This document shows positions 8,148-16,255 of a stretch of DNA of 64,000 nucleotides, one piece after another (within the stretch, counting starts at the first letter, position 1; every line of letters begins with the position of its first letter). Under the pieces are notes generated by a model that saw only the letters and a program-made list of their open reading frames with translations, made no database searches and was not told the origin of the DNA. The position numbers and the translations under genes are program-made. Source of the DNA: QHXW01 sp035297145 (lineage in GTDB: Bacteria; Acidobacteriota; Terriglobia; Bryobacterales; Bryobacteraceae); NCBI GenBank assembly GCA_035297145.1, contig DATGZN010000094.1, positions 309,768 through 373,767 of the forward strand. The letters run 5' to 3'.

Positions 8148-9632
8148 TTAGAACATCCCGGCTTCGGCGCCGCCGGCCTCGGCTCGTGCCGCGTACACCA
8201 GACTGCGGTCCGGTTCCGTGGTCTGGGCCCTGGGTTCGTGCCTGGCCGCGTTCTTCTTCAGTCCCCGCTCCACGCAATTGACAAACGCGCTGAGGATCAG
8301 CGGATCGAGATGCGCCTCGAAGTCGCGGAAGAAGTTGATGTATTGGTTTCCAATAAGTGGAATCCGCAACTGCCACAACGGCTTCGCGTTCCACCCGGTC
8401 CAGTCCTCCAGGACCACCCCCGCCACACTCATGCGCACGCCTTGAAATCCGAATTCCCGCGATCCTTGCGTGATCGTGGTCCAGCACGCGTCCAGGTCGC
8501 CTGCCTTCTCGAGGGATTGCTCAAAGTGATGCAGCCGCGTTTCCGCGTCAATGATGCGCCGGAATCCGCCCCGCAGGAACAACCGTCCTGCCTTGGCAAA
8601 CTCCGCGTATCCGAGATACTGGATGCCCACTCCGGCGGGAATGCAGAACAGGATTACGATCAGGCCGCTAAACTGGTTGTGAAAAGCGCCCACCAGTAAC
8701 GACGATGCCGCCGCGAAGAAGCACACTCCGTACATCACCAGAACCGCCCCCGTCGGCGTGAACCCTCGTTCCAGCAGCTTGTGATGGATGTGTCCGCGGT
8801 CGCCCTGGAAAATCGGTTGGTTGCGCAGGAATCGGCGGGCGATCGAAACCGCCACGTCCAGCAGGGGAATGGAAACGGCAAGCACTGGCGCCATCAGAGC
8901 GACCAGGGTCACCGACGTCTGACTCCATAGCGCTCCATAGCAAGCCAGAAGAAAACCAATCAACAGGCTGCCGCTGTCTCCGAGAAAAACCGAGGCGGGA
9001 TTGAAGTTGTAACGCAGGAAGCCGAGCAGGCAGCCCACCAGCGGCATGGTCGCTAGCGCCAGCGCCATGTTGCCCTGCACCAGCGCGGCTACCAACATCG
9101 TCGCGCTGGCGAACAGGCCCACGCCCGCCGCCAAGCCGTCCATGCCGTCGATCAGGTTAAAAGCGTTCGTGCAACCCACCAGCCAGACGACCGTTACCGC
9201 GAAACCGATCCAAGGGTACGCAGCCAGAGCGGGGAACTGATGCAGATCCACTCGAATGCCCGCGAAATAGGCGAGCACGCCCGCGGACAAGATTCCCAGC
9301 AGCTTTTGCCAGGCGTTTAATCCCCGCAAATCGTCCACAACGCCAGTCAGCAACACCAGTGACGCCACAGCCCCGAGCTTCAAGATCTGAGGCAGCGCGG
9401 GATGCAGGATGCTGGCGAACTGGAAGGGCAGCAGAAACACAACCGCGAACGCTCCGACGTAAGCTAGTGCGATCCCAATTCCGCCCACCCTGGGCACCGG
9501 CCCGGAATGCTTCTTGCGCTGACCGTCGGGATGATCCAGGAAACCCAGCGCCCCTAGGTGGTCTCGCACCACCGGCGTTAGGAGAAACGATAATAGTAGC
9601 GATACTACCCCGAGAGTGATGATTAGAAACAA
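8148..9632 (-). CDS. WecA/TagO-like undecaprenyl-phosphate glycosyl-1-phosphate transferase with extra C-terminal domain
   Basis: This 494-residue polytopic protein starts the lipid-linked glycan by moving a sugar-1-phosphate from a UDP-sugar onto undecaprenyl phosphate. Family motifs are all present: GGIGIALAY near 50, the DD pair at 100-101, NAFNLIDGMDG (156-166), FLGDSGS (216-222) and HIHH (281-284) in the cytoplasmic loop that sets sugar recognition. About ten membrane segments end near residue 335; the last 155 residues are soluble and not part of the catalytic family (a similar tail exists in some acidobacterial and deltaproteobacterial relatives). The start is a TTG at 9632, preceded by GGAGGAG with a 7-base spacer. 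A copy of its first 12 codons and leader exists at 14702-14760. Confidence 0.9.
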   Translation of the reverse strand: MFLIITLGVVSLLLSFLLTPVVRDHLGALGFLDHPDGQRKKHSGPVPRVGGIGIALAYVGAFAVVFLLPFQFASILHPALPQILKLGAVASLVLLTGVVDDLRGLNAWQKLLGILSAGVLAYFAGIRVDLHQFPALAAYPWIGFAVTVVWLVGCTNAFNLIDGMDGLAAGVGLFASATMLVAALVQGNMALALATMPLVGCLLGFLRYNFNPASVFLGDSGSLLIGFLLACYGALWSQTSVTLVALMAPVLAVSIPLLDVAVSIARRFLRNQPIFQGDRGHIHHKLLERGFTPTGAVLVMYGVCFFAAASSLLVGAFHNQFSGLIVILFCIPAGVGIQYLGYAEFAKAGRLFLRGGFRRIIDAETRLHHFEQSLEKAGDLDACWTTITQGSREFGFQGVRMSVAGVVLEDWTGWNAKPLWQLRIPLIGNQYINFFRDFEAHLDPLILSAFVNCVERGLKKNAARHEPRAQTTEPDRSLVYAARAEAGGAEAGMF

Positions 9633-9811
9633 ACTGCAACTCCTCCAGTTTCTTGCACAACGCCTCTCCCACTTCGCTGTGGGTCGGGCTGGCCATGATC
9701 GATTTCTTGCTTTCGACTTCTTGGTCTCAGCCTCAGGCCCATAGGTTACCCCATTTCAACTGTCGAATTAATGAAAATGCAGTAACAAGCGGCCCAGAAC
9801 CAATGGTTTAA

Positions 9812-9821
9812 GTACTAGTAC
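9812..9821. promoter_or_regulatory. GTAC-YR-GTAC site B
   Basis: GTACTAGTAC is a perfect 10-bp palindrome lying 180 bases upstream of the TTG start of the WecA-like gene. On the minus strand it is followed by a block (GGTTCTGGG...ACTGCATTTTCAT) also kept in the second copy of this region near 14880-14905. Confidence 0.5.
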
Positions 9822-9849
9822 TACTCCGTTTGCCGGTGGAATACGCAAC

Positions 9850-9868
9850 GTCACTGGACTTTAGTGAC
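9850..9868. promoter_or_regulatory. Inverted repeat GTCACT-N7-AGTGAC
   Basis: A perfect 6-bp inverted repeat with a 7-base centre in the region upstream of the WecA-like gene. The duplicated region keeps only part of it (ATCACTGGACTTAGCGAG near 14941), so its role as an operator is uncertain. Confidence 0.35.
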
Positions 9869-9992
9869 GCCACTGGAGTTGGCGTTTCAGCCGCGCGGTT
9901 TTTGGAAACCCATCGGGAGGCAAATCGCGAAATTGTAATAGCGGGAGGTTAGCTGCCGTATGACGAGAGGCTGAGCGTGCTGCAATGCCGTA

Positions 9993-10985
9993 TTAGCGGG
10001 CGCGCGGGGCCCCATACGCACCGCGCCGCAGCAGTTCCTCCGCCAACAGCCGGCTGAACCGCGCCGCGCCTGATCGAGCGAGGTGCAGATGATCCTGGAA
10101 ATCGCCTTCGTCGGGGACCCATCCGCTCCCGTCGATGTAGACCGCCCCGGCGCGCTCGACCGCCAGGCGACTTTGTGACCGGAACTCCTTCCACGCCGCC
10201 AGGCCGTAGAATCGACTTACGTGCAGAGGATGCATTGGCATTTCGACCACAGTGATCCGGCTGCCGCTCGCTTCCGCTTCCTGGAACAATTCCTGAAGGA
10301 CAGGGGACAGAAGATCGCCGGATGTCATTTTCTCCCTGCAGTGGCGGGCAAACTCGTTCGAATCGGCGGACTCAAGAAGATTGAAATCGGCGCGGCGGCC
10401 GAATTGGTTGGTTTCCTGCCGCGGCATTCCTACCTCTTCCATCGCGCGGCGCATTTTTTCTACCTTCGCCCAAATATTGCTGCGTTCCCGGAGCAATGCG
10501 CAGCAACGATAGGTCTGAAATTCCAGCCGGTTCAACAAGTCGAACCTGCCATACCGCAAGGTGAGCTGCGGCTCCAGATAATAGAGCATGGCACGATTGC
10601 CAATCAATTCGGAATTTTTCAACGGCACCCCTGTGGTCAACTGCAGATCGCAGAATCCGTAGACCAAGTCCCGTACAGTGTGCTGTCGCAGAGCAAGGCG
10701 CGTGAGAGCGAGCTGTTCAATCTCTGTGGTAGCGCCCAAGCCGCCGTTTACGGCGATGACGGAACGGCCCGCTTTCTGAAACGTATCTTGGGCGGCTGTT
10801 GGATCAAACCCCGCCGCCATGAGCGAATTTCCTATTCCGAGCACGTCGATTACCGGTCCCGCCGCGTTGATCTTCCGCATCAGTTGCCGAGGCACTGAGT
10901 TGGAGGCGGCGCGGCCTACCGCAAAGTTCGCGGCGGCGACCATCACGGCCGTGCAGCAGATTGCAATAATGACTTCGCGTTTCAT
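9993..10985 (-). CDS. SGNH-like protein associated with an MBOAT acyltransferase
   Basis: A 330-residue protein started at the ATG at 10985 (MKREVII), giving one N-terminal signal-anchor (residues 4-22). An SGNH-hydrolase-like nucleophile block, VLGIGNSLMAAGFDP, follows at about 49-63, and the C-terminus has GDFQDHLHLARSGAARF, where Asp and His occupy the catalytic-pair position of the family. Such proteins commonly accompany MBOAT proteins in AlgX/AlgJ, DltD and PatB-type systems, where they pass an acyl group to a surface polymer in the periplasm. The gene is 10 bases downstream of a DUF5989-like peptide, itself next to the MBOAT gene, so they form one minus-strand unit. Acetylation or acylation of the local glycan is the likely role. 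Confidence 0.75.
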   Translation of the reverse strand: MKREVIIAICCTAVMVAAANFAVGRAASNSVPRQLMRKINAAGPVIDVLGIGNSLMAAGFDPTAAQDTFQKAGRSVIAVNGGLGATTEIEQLALTRLALRQHTVRDLVYGFCDLQLTTGVPLKNSELIGNRAMLYYLEPQLTLRYGRFDLLNRLEFQTYRCCALLRERSNIWAKVEKMRRAMEEVGMPRQETNQFGRRADFNLLESADSNEFARHCREKMTSGDLLSPVLQELFQEAEASGSRITVVEMPMHPLHVSRFYGLAAWKEFRSQSRLAVERAGAVYIDGSGWVPDEGDFQDHLHLARSGAARFSRLLAEELLRRGAYGAPRAR

Positions 10986-10995
10986 TCTTTTGACT

Positions 10996-11184
10996 TCAAA
11001 AATCAATGTAGATGAATTTCGAAGACTGTCCTGAAAAAGCCACGATCAAGAGAATCAAGATCGCCCACCAGATTCCCCACCACAGCGGGCTTCTCATCCA
11101 GCTTTGCCCGCGCGGAGGAGGGTCATCCGTAACCCCGCTTGCATATTCGAAAATCGCTTTGAACTCTTCGAAAAATTGCAGCAT
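10996..11184 (-). CDS. Small DUF5989-like membrane peptide
   Basis: A 62-residue protein started at the ATG at 11184 (MLQFFEEFKAIFEYASG). One transmembrane helix is visible (GIWWAILILLIVAFSG, about residues 35-50), followed by a short conserved-looking tail, SSKFIYIDF. The layout MLxFxxE, one helix, then xxFIYxxF resembles the DUF5989 family of short peptides found beside SGNH proteins and acyl- or carbamoyltransferases. It sits between the MBOAT gene (50 bases upstream) and the SGNH gene (10 bases downstream). Its function is unknown; a scaffold for the acylation complex would fit. Confidence 0.7.
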   Translation of the reverse strand: MLQFFEEFKAIFEYASGVTDDPPPRGQSWMRSPLWWGIWWAILILLIVAFSGQSSKFIYIDF

Positions 11185-11233
11185 AGTTAACTCACTCGGT
11201 GCGCTACTGGCAGCACGCCGTGCCAAGTGAACA

Positions 11234-12409
11234 TCATCCGATCAATAGCCTCCGGTAGAAGAGAACAACAGTGTGTAGATCCATGGTGAACAAGGCGTAG
11301 CCTGCCGTTACACATAGGTAAGTAAGTACGCGGCTCGCAAACACCGGGACAGGTTTTTGGCTTGCCGGACCGAGCCAGCCGCGCCAGATCTTATGTGCCA
11401 CTAGCAGCAACCCATGGTATAACCCCCACGCGATATAGTGAAGCCCAGCTCCATGCCAAAGGCCGCTAATCAGCATGGTGGTCACAATGACGACATAGAT
11501 GTGTGGCTTCCAGGAGCCGACGCGCAAACGCGCCACAGGGACAAAAACGTAGTCGGTGAGCCAGCGCGTCAGTGACATATGCCAGCACGCCCAAAAGCGC
11601 TGGATGTTGCGGCGGCCATAAGGCCAGTCGAAATTTTCGGGAACCCGGATGCCAAAAAGACGGGCCGAGCCGATGGCGATATCTGAATAAGCCGAGAAGT
11701 CGGCGTAGATCTTGATTGAATATGCAAAAAGCCAGAGCACGAGGGCGCCGCGGCCGGCCAGCCGAATATCGCGCGCATTCAGGTGATCTGTCCACGCGCT
11801 GAGCACATCGGCGATGGCAAACTTCTTCGCCAAACCCGTCAAAATGCGCGTGCCACCAGTCAGCCAGTCTGAAGTCCAGTTTTCCGGTTCCGCGCGCAGT
11901 TTGGGGAGGAAGTCCTGATACCGCTTGATGGGACCGGCAACCATGGTTGGGAAGAACAAAATAAAGGCGAGATACTCGGCCAAAGTGCCCGGCTCGGTGC
12001 GGTTGTATTTGCGGTCCCATGCGTAGTGGTAGAACTCAAAGGTAAAGAAAGAAATTCCGAGTGGGAGAAAGGCGCCCTGCCAACGCAGCGGGTTCGCATG
12101 GCGCCAGAACAGAAGTCCGGCAAAGAAGTTCCAATATTTGAAGATACCCAGAAACACTAAGCCTTGAAGAAGACCGAGAATGCACCAGCGCGATCTGGGC
12201 GTGTACAAGCGGCTGGTGATCGATTCCAACAAAAAGATGCCGAGACACAGCGCGCCGGCAGTACCGGCCATCGAGTAGGCGAAATACAGAAAGAAAAGGC
12301 TGCCGAAAACCGCAATGATCCAGGGGCGAAGCTTAGCGCTCGAGCCACGGTACAGGATTGCGGAAGGAAGCAGGAAAAGCAAATAGTAGACAAAAGTATT
12401 GAATATCAT
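11234..12409 (-). CDS. MBOAT-family O-acyltransferase (AlgI/DltB-like)
   Basis: A 391-residue polytopic membrane protein of the membrane-bound O-acyltransferase family. Around ten hydrophobic segments are visible, and the active-site block SGLWHGAGLHYIAWGLYHG holds the invariant His. Other family features are LPLGISFFTFEFYHYAWD and FWACWHMSLTRWLTDYVF, the latter resembling the conserved AlgI segment. Proteins of this type move acyl groups from a cytoplasmic carrier across the membrane onto a polysaccharide. Here an acyl carrier protein (12526) and an FkbH-like enzyme (12773) lie directly upstream, so the donor may be a carrier-bound acyl or glyceryl group rather than acetyl-CoA. The start is the ATG at 12409. 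Confidence 0.9.
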   Translation of the reverse strand: MIFNTFVYYLLFLLPSAILYRGSSAKLRPWIIAVFGSLFFLYFAYSMAGTAGALCLGIFLLESITSRLYTPRSRWCILGLLQGLVFLGIFKYWNFFAGLLFWRHANPLRWQGAFLPLGISFFTFEFYHYAWDRKYNRTEPGTLAEYLAFILFFPTMVAGPIKRYQDFLPKLRAEPENWTSDWLTGGTRILTGLAKKFAIADVLSAWTDHLNARDIRLAGRGALVLWLFAYSIKIYADFSAYSDIAIGSARLFGIRVPENFDWPYGRRNIQRFWACWHMSLTRWLTDYVFVPVARLRVGSWKPHIYVVIVTTMLISGLWHGAGLHYIAWGLYHGLLLVAHKIWRGWLGPASQKPVPVFASRVLTYLCVTAGYALFTMDLHTVVLFYRRLLIG

Positions 12410-12525
12410 TCCGACTCGTCAAGCAAACGCCTCGTTGGTTGATCTGCTGCCGATCGGTGGAGAGTCAGTGTAATACACCAGGTCAGTACGCGGTTGGAGG
12501 CGGCATGGGCGCTCGTGTCAACTGC

Positions 12526-12780
12526 TCAACGCTGCGCCTTTCTTATTGTGAGATCGACAAGGTCGCCCACCGTCTTCAGGTCCTGTAGTTCGCCGAGGTC
12601 GAAGCGCACTTTGAAATGACGCTCGACCATCTCGATGATCTCGATATGCGCAACCGAGTCCCAGCTCGGTGTGTCCGATGCACTCGAGCTGCGGGTTACG
12701 GCAAGAGCCGGGTTGTCCAGGGCTTCTTGAAAAATAGGCTGCAACTCGGCCAGAACGCTATCCGGGGTCAAGTTAGGCAT
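12526..12780 (-). CDS. Acyl carrier protein
   Basis: An 84-residue acyl carrier protein. The phosphopantetheine site is the Ser in SWDSVAHIEIIEMVERHF, with the expected helix II sequence following it and LQDLKTVGDLVDL as helix III. The ATG at 12780 overlaps the stop of the FkbH-like gene by 8 bases, so the two are translated together; FkbH proteins load 1,3-bisphosphoglycerate-derived glyceryl groups onto exactly such carriers. It therefore probably carries glyceryl, or a product made from it, for use by the MBOAT protein downstream. It is not the fatty-acid-synthesis ACP, judging by context. Confidence 0.9.
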   Translation of the reverse strand: MPNLTPDSVLAELQPIFQEALDNPALAVTRSSSASDTPSWDSVAHIEIIEMVERHFKVRFDLGELQDLKTVGDLVDLTIRKAQR

Positions 12781-14572
12781 TTGCGTACTCCGTCACTCGG
12801 ATATGTTGATTCTTACGTTTGTAGTTTGCCGGATCGAGCTTCCAGACTGTAGCACGTTCGGGCAGCTCCGGATTCTCGTTCACATGCGGCTCAAAGCCCA
12901 GTTTGGGGTAGAAGTCAGCTACCATGCCGTTCTTCGGGGTTGGCACGTAGTATCCCAAGATACGTCTGATTCCAGCGCTCAGAGATCGTTCAACAACAGC
13001 ATCGAGCATAGCGACTTCCATATCGCGCTTCAATACGCGGCAACTCATCAGCCAAAGATCCATGTGCAGCGCATCCAACTCACGTCGGCCGAGCACGATC
13101 GAGATCAGCCCGTTGTCTCCGAAGCGATCGCTGAGTTTGCCATATAGCGCTATGTAGCGCGGATCAGATGAGATCGCTTCCATCTCGGCAAGCGTGTAAC
13201 GCCGCGTGGTCAGGTTGAACTGGTTGGTCTTGTTCGTCAGTTGCGCAATGCGCTCCAAATACCAGGGTTTGAAGTGATCAATCTCCGCCACCATCTCAAG
13301 GGAGTCAAGGTACTCACCATAGTTGGCGAATGTCTGCTTAAAAGCATCTCGCCGGGAGTTGTCGGCATAGAGGGCGGCACGTTCGAGGTCCTCCTTGGAG
13401 AGTGCAATAGGCTCGAAGTATCGTCCCCGCTCGATGATTTCCGCGAATCGTGAAACATCGCTGCCAACATCCGGTACCGCGACTTGAGGCAACTGTGCTT
13501 GCACGATGGCACGCTCGGCTGGGTTGTCATCCACGAAAACGAAGCTGTCGACCCCCAGGTTGAGCTCGCTGGCTATCTCGTGGATATTTTCATGCTTTGG
13601 GTCCCAATTGGCCTTGAAGCAGGAGATGTCTTCCAGTTTAAGGATGGAGCTGGGATGCTCAAAACCCAGTTTCGCGATTCCTTCCGTGTTCTTCGAACAA
13701 ACCGCCAGAAGAACACCCCGGTTGCGCAGCGAAAGACAGTACTCCTGAAACGCAGTGTACGCCTCAGCCACTGGTGTCTCACGGCCAATCTGGATCCTCT
13801 CGACCCCGTCGTCTCCAATCACCCCGCCCCAAAGCGTATTGTCAAGGTCGAGTACGAGAACCTTCCGGCTTTTGCCGTACATCGCTCGAACGATCGACGT
13901 CAAGGAACGCGCCACTTCCAGATTGGCTTCTGCCGTGAGCAACAATTTGTAATTCCAGTAGCGATTCCAATCAAACCAGTTCTGCACCCCGAGTCGCGCG
14001 GAAATCCCGTGGACATCCTGCATGATCAGCTTCGGCCGCTTCGCTGCTTCCTGGGCAAAGGCCACGTTCATCTGCATTAGAAAGCGGCTCAAGCCGCCGT
14101 ACGCAACCGCGTCCATGTTCCCGAGAATTGCGTAGGGTGGTGTTTCAAAATTGCTTTGAATAACCTGGCAGCCGATGTTGCGTTCGAGCGAGTTCCAGAT
14201 TTCTAGAAAAGTTCCTAGCTCCCTTCCGACAGACTCGTTGAACTGCGCCTCTGTACAGCCGATTGGCGGGGCAAGACGTACATTGCGGCAGGAGGTGTGG
14301 ATATAAACCAAATCCGGCGTAAAGTCGATCAGTTCCTGTGAGTCCTGCACTGCGTCTTCATAGAAACGCCCATACTCAGACTGATAAAAAGCAGGTCGAA
14401 AACCGCTGGACAACAACAGAAGTTCAAGGAAATTGACCAGTTCGTTTGTGGTCGAGCCGCCCAGTACAGCAACCCGGAGATCTTTGAGTCCTTCTGCTGC
14501 GAGAAGCTCCTTCCGTAAGCTCCTCCGGCGCATCATGATCTCATTGATGTGGCAGAAAGAAAAATCAAGCAT
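12773..14572 (-). CDS. FkbH-like HAD-IIIC protein (glyceryl-ACP synthase type)
   Basis: A protein of about 599 residues with the three-part FkbH layout: an N-terminal SGNH-like domain (GGSTTNELVNF near 40), a central HAD domain with VLVLDLDNTLWGG at about 238-250 (DxDxT catalytic Asp pair) and VFVDDNPAER, and a C-terminal GNAT-like region (YIALYGKLSDRFGDNGLISIV). FkbH-type enzymes dephosphorylate 1,3-bisphosphoglycerate and place the glyceryl group on an ACP; the paired ACP overlaps its 3' end. I start it at the ATG at 14572, although a TTG two codons earlier is possible. In secondary metabolism this supplies methoxymalonyl-type units, while near glycan genes it more likely supplies a glycerate-type substituent (inference). 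Confidence 0.88.
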   Translation of the reverse strand: MLDFSFCHINEIMMRRRSLRKELLAAEGLKDLRVAVLGGSTTNELVNFLELLLLSSGFRPAFYQSEYGRFYEDAVQDSQELIDFTPDLVYIHTSCRNVRLAPPIGCTEAQFNESVGRELGTFLEIWNSLERNIGCQVIQSNFETPPYAILGNMDAVAYGGLSRFLMQMNVAFAQEAAKRPKLIMQDVHGISARLGVQNWFDWNRYWNYKLLLTAEANLEVARSLTSIVRAMYGKSRKVLVLDLDNTLWGGVIGDDGVERIQIGRETPVAEAYTAFQEYCLSLRNRGVLLAVCSKNTEGIAKLGFEHPSSILKLEDISCFKANWDPKHENIHEIASELNLGVDSFVFVDDNPAERAIVQAQLPQVAVPDVGSDVSRFAEIIERGRYFEPIALSKEDLERAALYADNSRRDAFKQTFANYGEYLDSLEMVAEIDHFKPWYLERIAQLTNKTNQFNLTTRRYTLAEMEAISSDPRYIALYGKLSDRFGDNGLISIVLGRRELDALHMDLWLMSCRVLKRDMEVAMLDAVVERSLSAGIRRILGYYVPTPKNGMVADFYPKLGFEPHVNENPELPERATVWKLDPANYKRKNQHIRVTEYANA

Positions 14573-14978
14573 TACCAAAATATTATCAAACGGTTTATTG
14601 CATGCACTGGTTGCGACTCCAGCCGGTCGTGACCACGAACTTGCAGTGGCTCACGCACAGCAGATGGTCTTCGCGCATCATCCGCGGCATCCGTTCATGG
14701 CTGGTAGCGATACTACCCCGAGAGTGATGATTAGAAGCAACCTGCAGTTCCTCCAGTTTCTTGCGCTACGACACCCCCACTACGCCGTGGGTCGGACTGT
14801 CATTATCGATTTCGGTTTCGACTTCCGCTCAGCCTTAGGCCCACAGATTACCGTACTTGAGCGATGGAATGGATGAAAATGCAGTGGCCAGCGTCCCAGA
14901 ACCGACACCTCAGGTACTGGTACTACTTGGTTATCTATAGACATCACTGGACTTAGCGAGGTTCCCTCGGTTCGCTTT
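14573..14978. other. Intergenic region upstream of the FkbH-ACP-MBOAT genes
   Basis: About 400 bases between the FkbH-like gene and the monooxygenase gene, both minus-strand. The right two thirds is copy 2 of the duplicated promoter region. The rest includes a 27-codon frame (14595-14678, minus) that follows directly after the truncated WecA-like leader; I see no support for it being a real gene. The segment nearest the FkbH start is AT-rich (14572-14600). Confidence 0.5.
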
Positions 14979-15020
14979 TCAGCGTGCCAGGTGTTTGGAA
15001 AGGCGCCGGGACGTAAATCC
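14702..15020. repeat. Promoter-region segmental duplication, copy 2
   Basis: This is the partner of 9594-9930. On the minus strand it starts with the true 3' end of the monooxygenase gene, then the intergenic region with GTACTGGTAC, a GGAGGA ribosome-binding site, and a TTG-started frame that reads LLIITLGVVSL like the start of the WecA-like gene before diverging and stopping within 21 codons. The homology breaks at about 14702, so this copy carries the WecA leader without the gene and delivers the control region to the FkbH unit instead. Confidence 0.85.
14914..14923. promoter_or_regulatory. GTAC-YR-GTAC site C
   Basis: GTACTGGTAC lies in copy 2 of the duplicated control region, about 340 bases upstream of the FkbH-like start. 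It is homologous by descent to site B (9812-9821) and both copies are followed by ACTACT, so B and C are not independent evidence for the motif. Confidence 0.45.
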
Positions 15021-16160
15021 CGCCCCATAGGCGAACCGCATCATGGGCCCGAAGCTGTTGGCGGAGGCTGCGCCGATGAAGTACAGGCCCGGCATCGACG
15101 ACTCAAAGTTCGCGGACAATATGGGAGCGCGACCGAGCGATCGGATTCCCATCCAGACATCGGAATCGAGGAACGCCACCCGGCGGAGGTCCACCTGGTA
15201 ACCGGTAGCCGCGATCACATGATCGGCCGAAACCGTCCGCGGGATGCCGTCTCCGTTATTGAGCTGAAGGTGAACCCGATCGTTTTCGACGCTGGCGCTT
15301 CCGATTCTAAGGCCGGTGTGCAGCCCAACTTTGCCCACCACTTGCTCCTTGACGAACCAACCCGCGGCCGGACCAAGGTGCCGGCGAACCACTTCCACCC
15401 GAAACCGTTGCGGCATTTTGTGAAAGACGAGCGGCGCGCTCGTGCAGAGAAGGGACCGCCACCCAGGCCCAAGGCCGGTCATCGGAGCTTGCACTCGATC
15501 CAGGAAAGGCCGCGGCATGGGACCCGGTGGTTCGTGGAAATGAATCTTGGAATCTCGCGCGATCACTTGCACCGCTGCTCCCGCCTGGTGCAGTGCAGCC
15601 GCCACATCCAGGGCCGAGGCTCCCGCGCCAATCACCACCACCTCGCGGCCCTTGAACTGCTCGAATGTGCAGTGCCGCGAACTGTGGGTAACGAATTCCT
15701 CAGACAGCTCCGCCAATGCCGGCGGAATACTCTGAAAATGGCTGATTCCCACCGCCACCACAACCCTCCGCGCCGCGGCAGTCTCTCCGCCTTCCAAACC
15801 AATCTCGAATCCCGCCGACGTTGGAAACAGCGAGGTCACCAGCTTCTGTTCCAGCTCCGGCACAAACCGCCGTTGAAACTCCAGACCGTAAGAGGCAAAC
15901 GTAGCGCGCGGAACGGGCCAACCCAAGTCGGCATAAGGAAGGCCTGTGCTTTGGCAGTAGTTTCCTAGCGTAAACGCACCATCCGGATCGTAAAGCGAGG
16001 ACGCAAAACCTTCCGACTTGAGCCGCATGTCTTGCGGCATTTGCGTCCGCCAAGTATCCATGGGCTTGCCGAAAATGCGAAACTCGACCCCGCGCGCCTT
16101 CAGATGAGCGGCGAGCGAGAGCCCGTAGGGCCCGGGTCCTATGATCGCTACGTCCGTCAT
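14979..16160 (-). CDS. FAD/NAD(P)H-dependent monooxygenase-like oxidoreductase
   Basis: A 393-residue flavoprotein with two dinucleotide-binding motifs: GPGPYG at residues 8-13 for FAD and GAGASA near 178-183 for NAD(P)H. ATGYQVD near 325 is the conserved ATG-Y motif of flavin-containing and N-hydroxylating monooxygenases, and GLYFIGAAS is the second FAD contact. The family includes lysine/ornithine N-hydroxylases and baeyer-villiger-type enzymes, so it may oxidise an amino group or another part of the molecule made by the adjacent ATP-grasp/NRPS genes. The ATG at 16160 is used; a TTG two codons earlier is possible. It is divergent from the ATP-grasp gene and its stop lies inside the duplicated segment. 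Confidence 0.8.
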   Translation of the reverse strand: MTDVAIIGPGPYGLSLAAHLKARGVEFRIFGKPMDTWRTQMPQDMRLKSEGFASSLYDPDGAFTLGNYCQSTGLPYADLGWPVPRATFASYGLEFQRRFVPELEQKLVTSLFPTSAGFEIGLEGGETAAARRVVVAVGISHFQSIPPALAELSEEFVTHSSRHCTFEQFKGREVVVIGAGASALDVAAALHQAGAAVQVIARDSKIHFHEPPGPMPRPFLDRVQAPMTGLGPGWRSLLCTSAPLVFHKMPQRFRVEVVRRHLGPAAGWFVKEQVVGKVGLHTGLRIGSASVENDRVHLQLNNGDGIPRTVSADHVIAATGYQVDLRRVAFLDSDVWMGIRSLGRAPILSANFESSMPGLYFIGAASANSFGPMMRFAYGAGFTSRRLSKHLAR

Positions 16161-16227
16161 GTCCAATGCGATCCTTCCACTGACATCAGTTTTAAGCCGG
16201 TTGTTTGCTTTCTCACCCGTGTGCTAC

Positions 16228-16241
16228 GGTAATCTGTTACC
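16228..16241. promoter_or_regulatory. Palindrome GGTAA-N4-TTACC between divergent genes
   Basis: GGTAATCTGTTACC lies between the minus-strand monooxygenase (start 16160) and the plus-strand ATP-grasp gene (start 16256), only 15 bases before the latter. The position suits an operator shared by the divergent pair. The arms are only 5 bp, so chance is possible. Confidence 0.3.
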
Positions 16242-16255
16242 TTGAACGATAGCAG

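Larger units (their letters stand above)
9594..9930. repeat. Promoter-region segmental duplication, copy 1
   Basis: This segment aligns with 14702-15020 at high but imperfect identity over its whole length. On the minus strand it contains, in order, a remnant that matches the 3' end of the monooxygenase gene at 14979 (translating as FASRWVSKNRAA beside FTSRRLSKHLAR), the intergenic region with a GTACYRGTAC site, and the leader, ribosome-binding site and first 12 codons of the WecA-like gene. Here the downstream gene is intact and the upstream gene is only a remnant. The 360-base gap 9633-9992 contains nothing else that I recognise. Confidence 0.85.

Noticed and set aside
9157..9696. 179-codon minus-strand frame overlapping the start of the WecA-like gene (MASPTHSEVGEALCKKLEEL)
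   Set aside because: I considered a leader peptide, but in the duplicated copy (14702-14860) the same frame has a stop after seven codons, so coding is not conserved, and the rest is out of frame with wecA.
14595..14678. 27-codon minus-strand frame between the control region and the FkbH-like gene
   Set aside because: There is no ribosome-binding site or recognisable sequence and it arises after a duplication breakpoint; nothing supports translation.
14991..15968. 325-codon plus-strand frame opposite the monooxygenase gene
   Set aside because: Composition is shadow-like and the opposite strand has FAD and NADP motifs.
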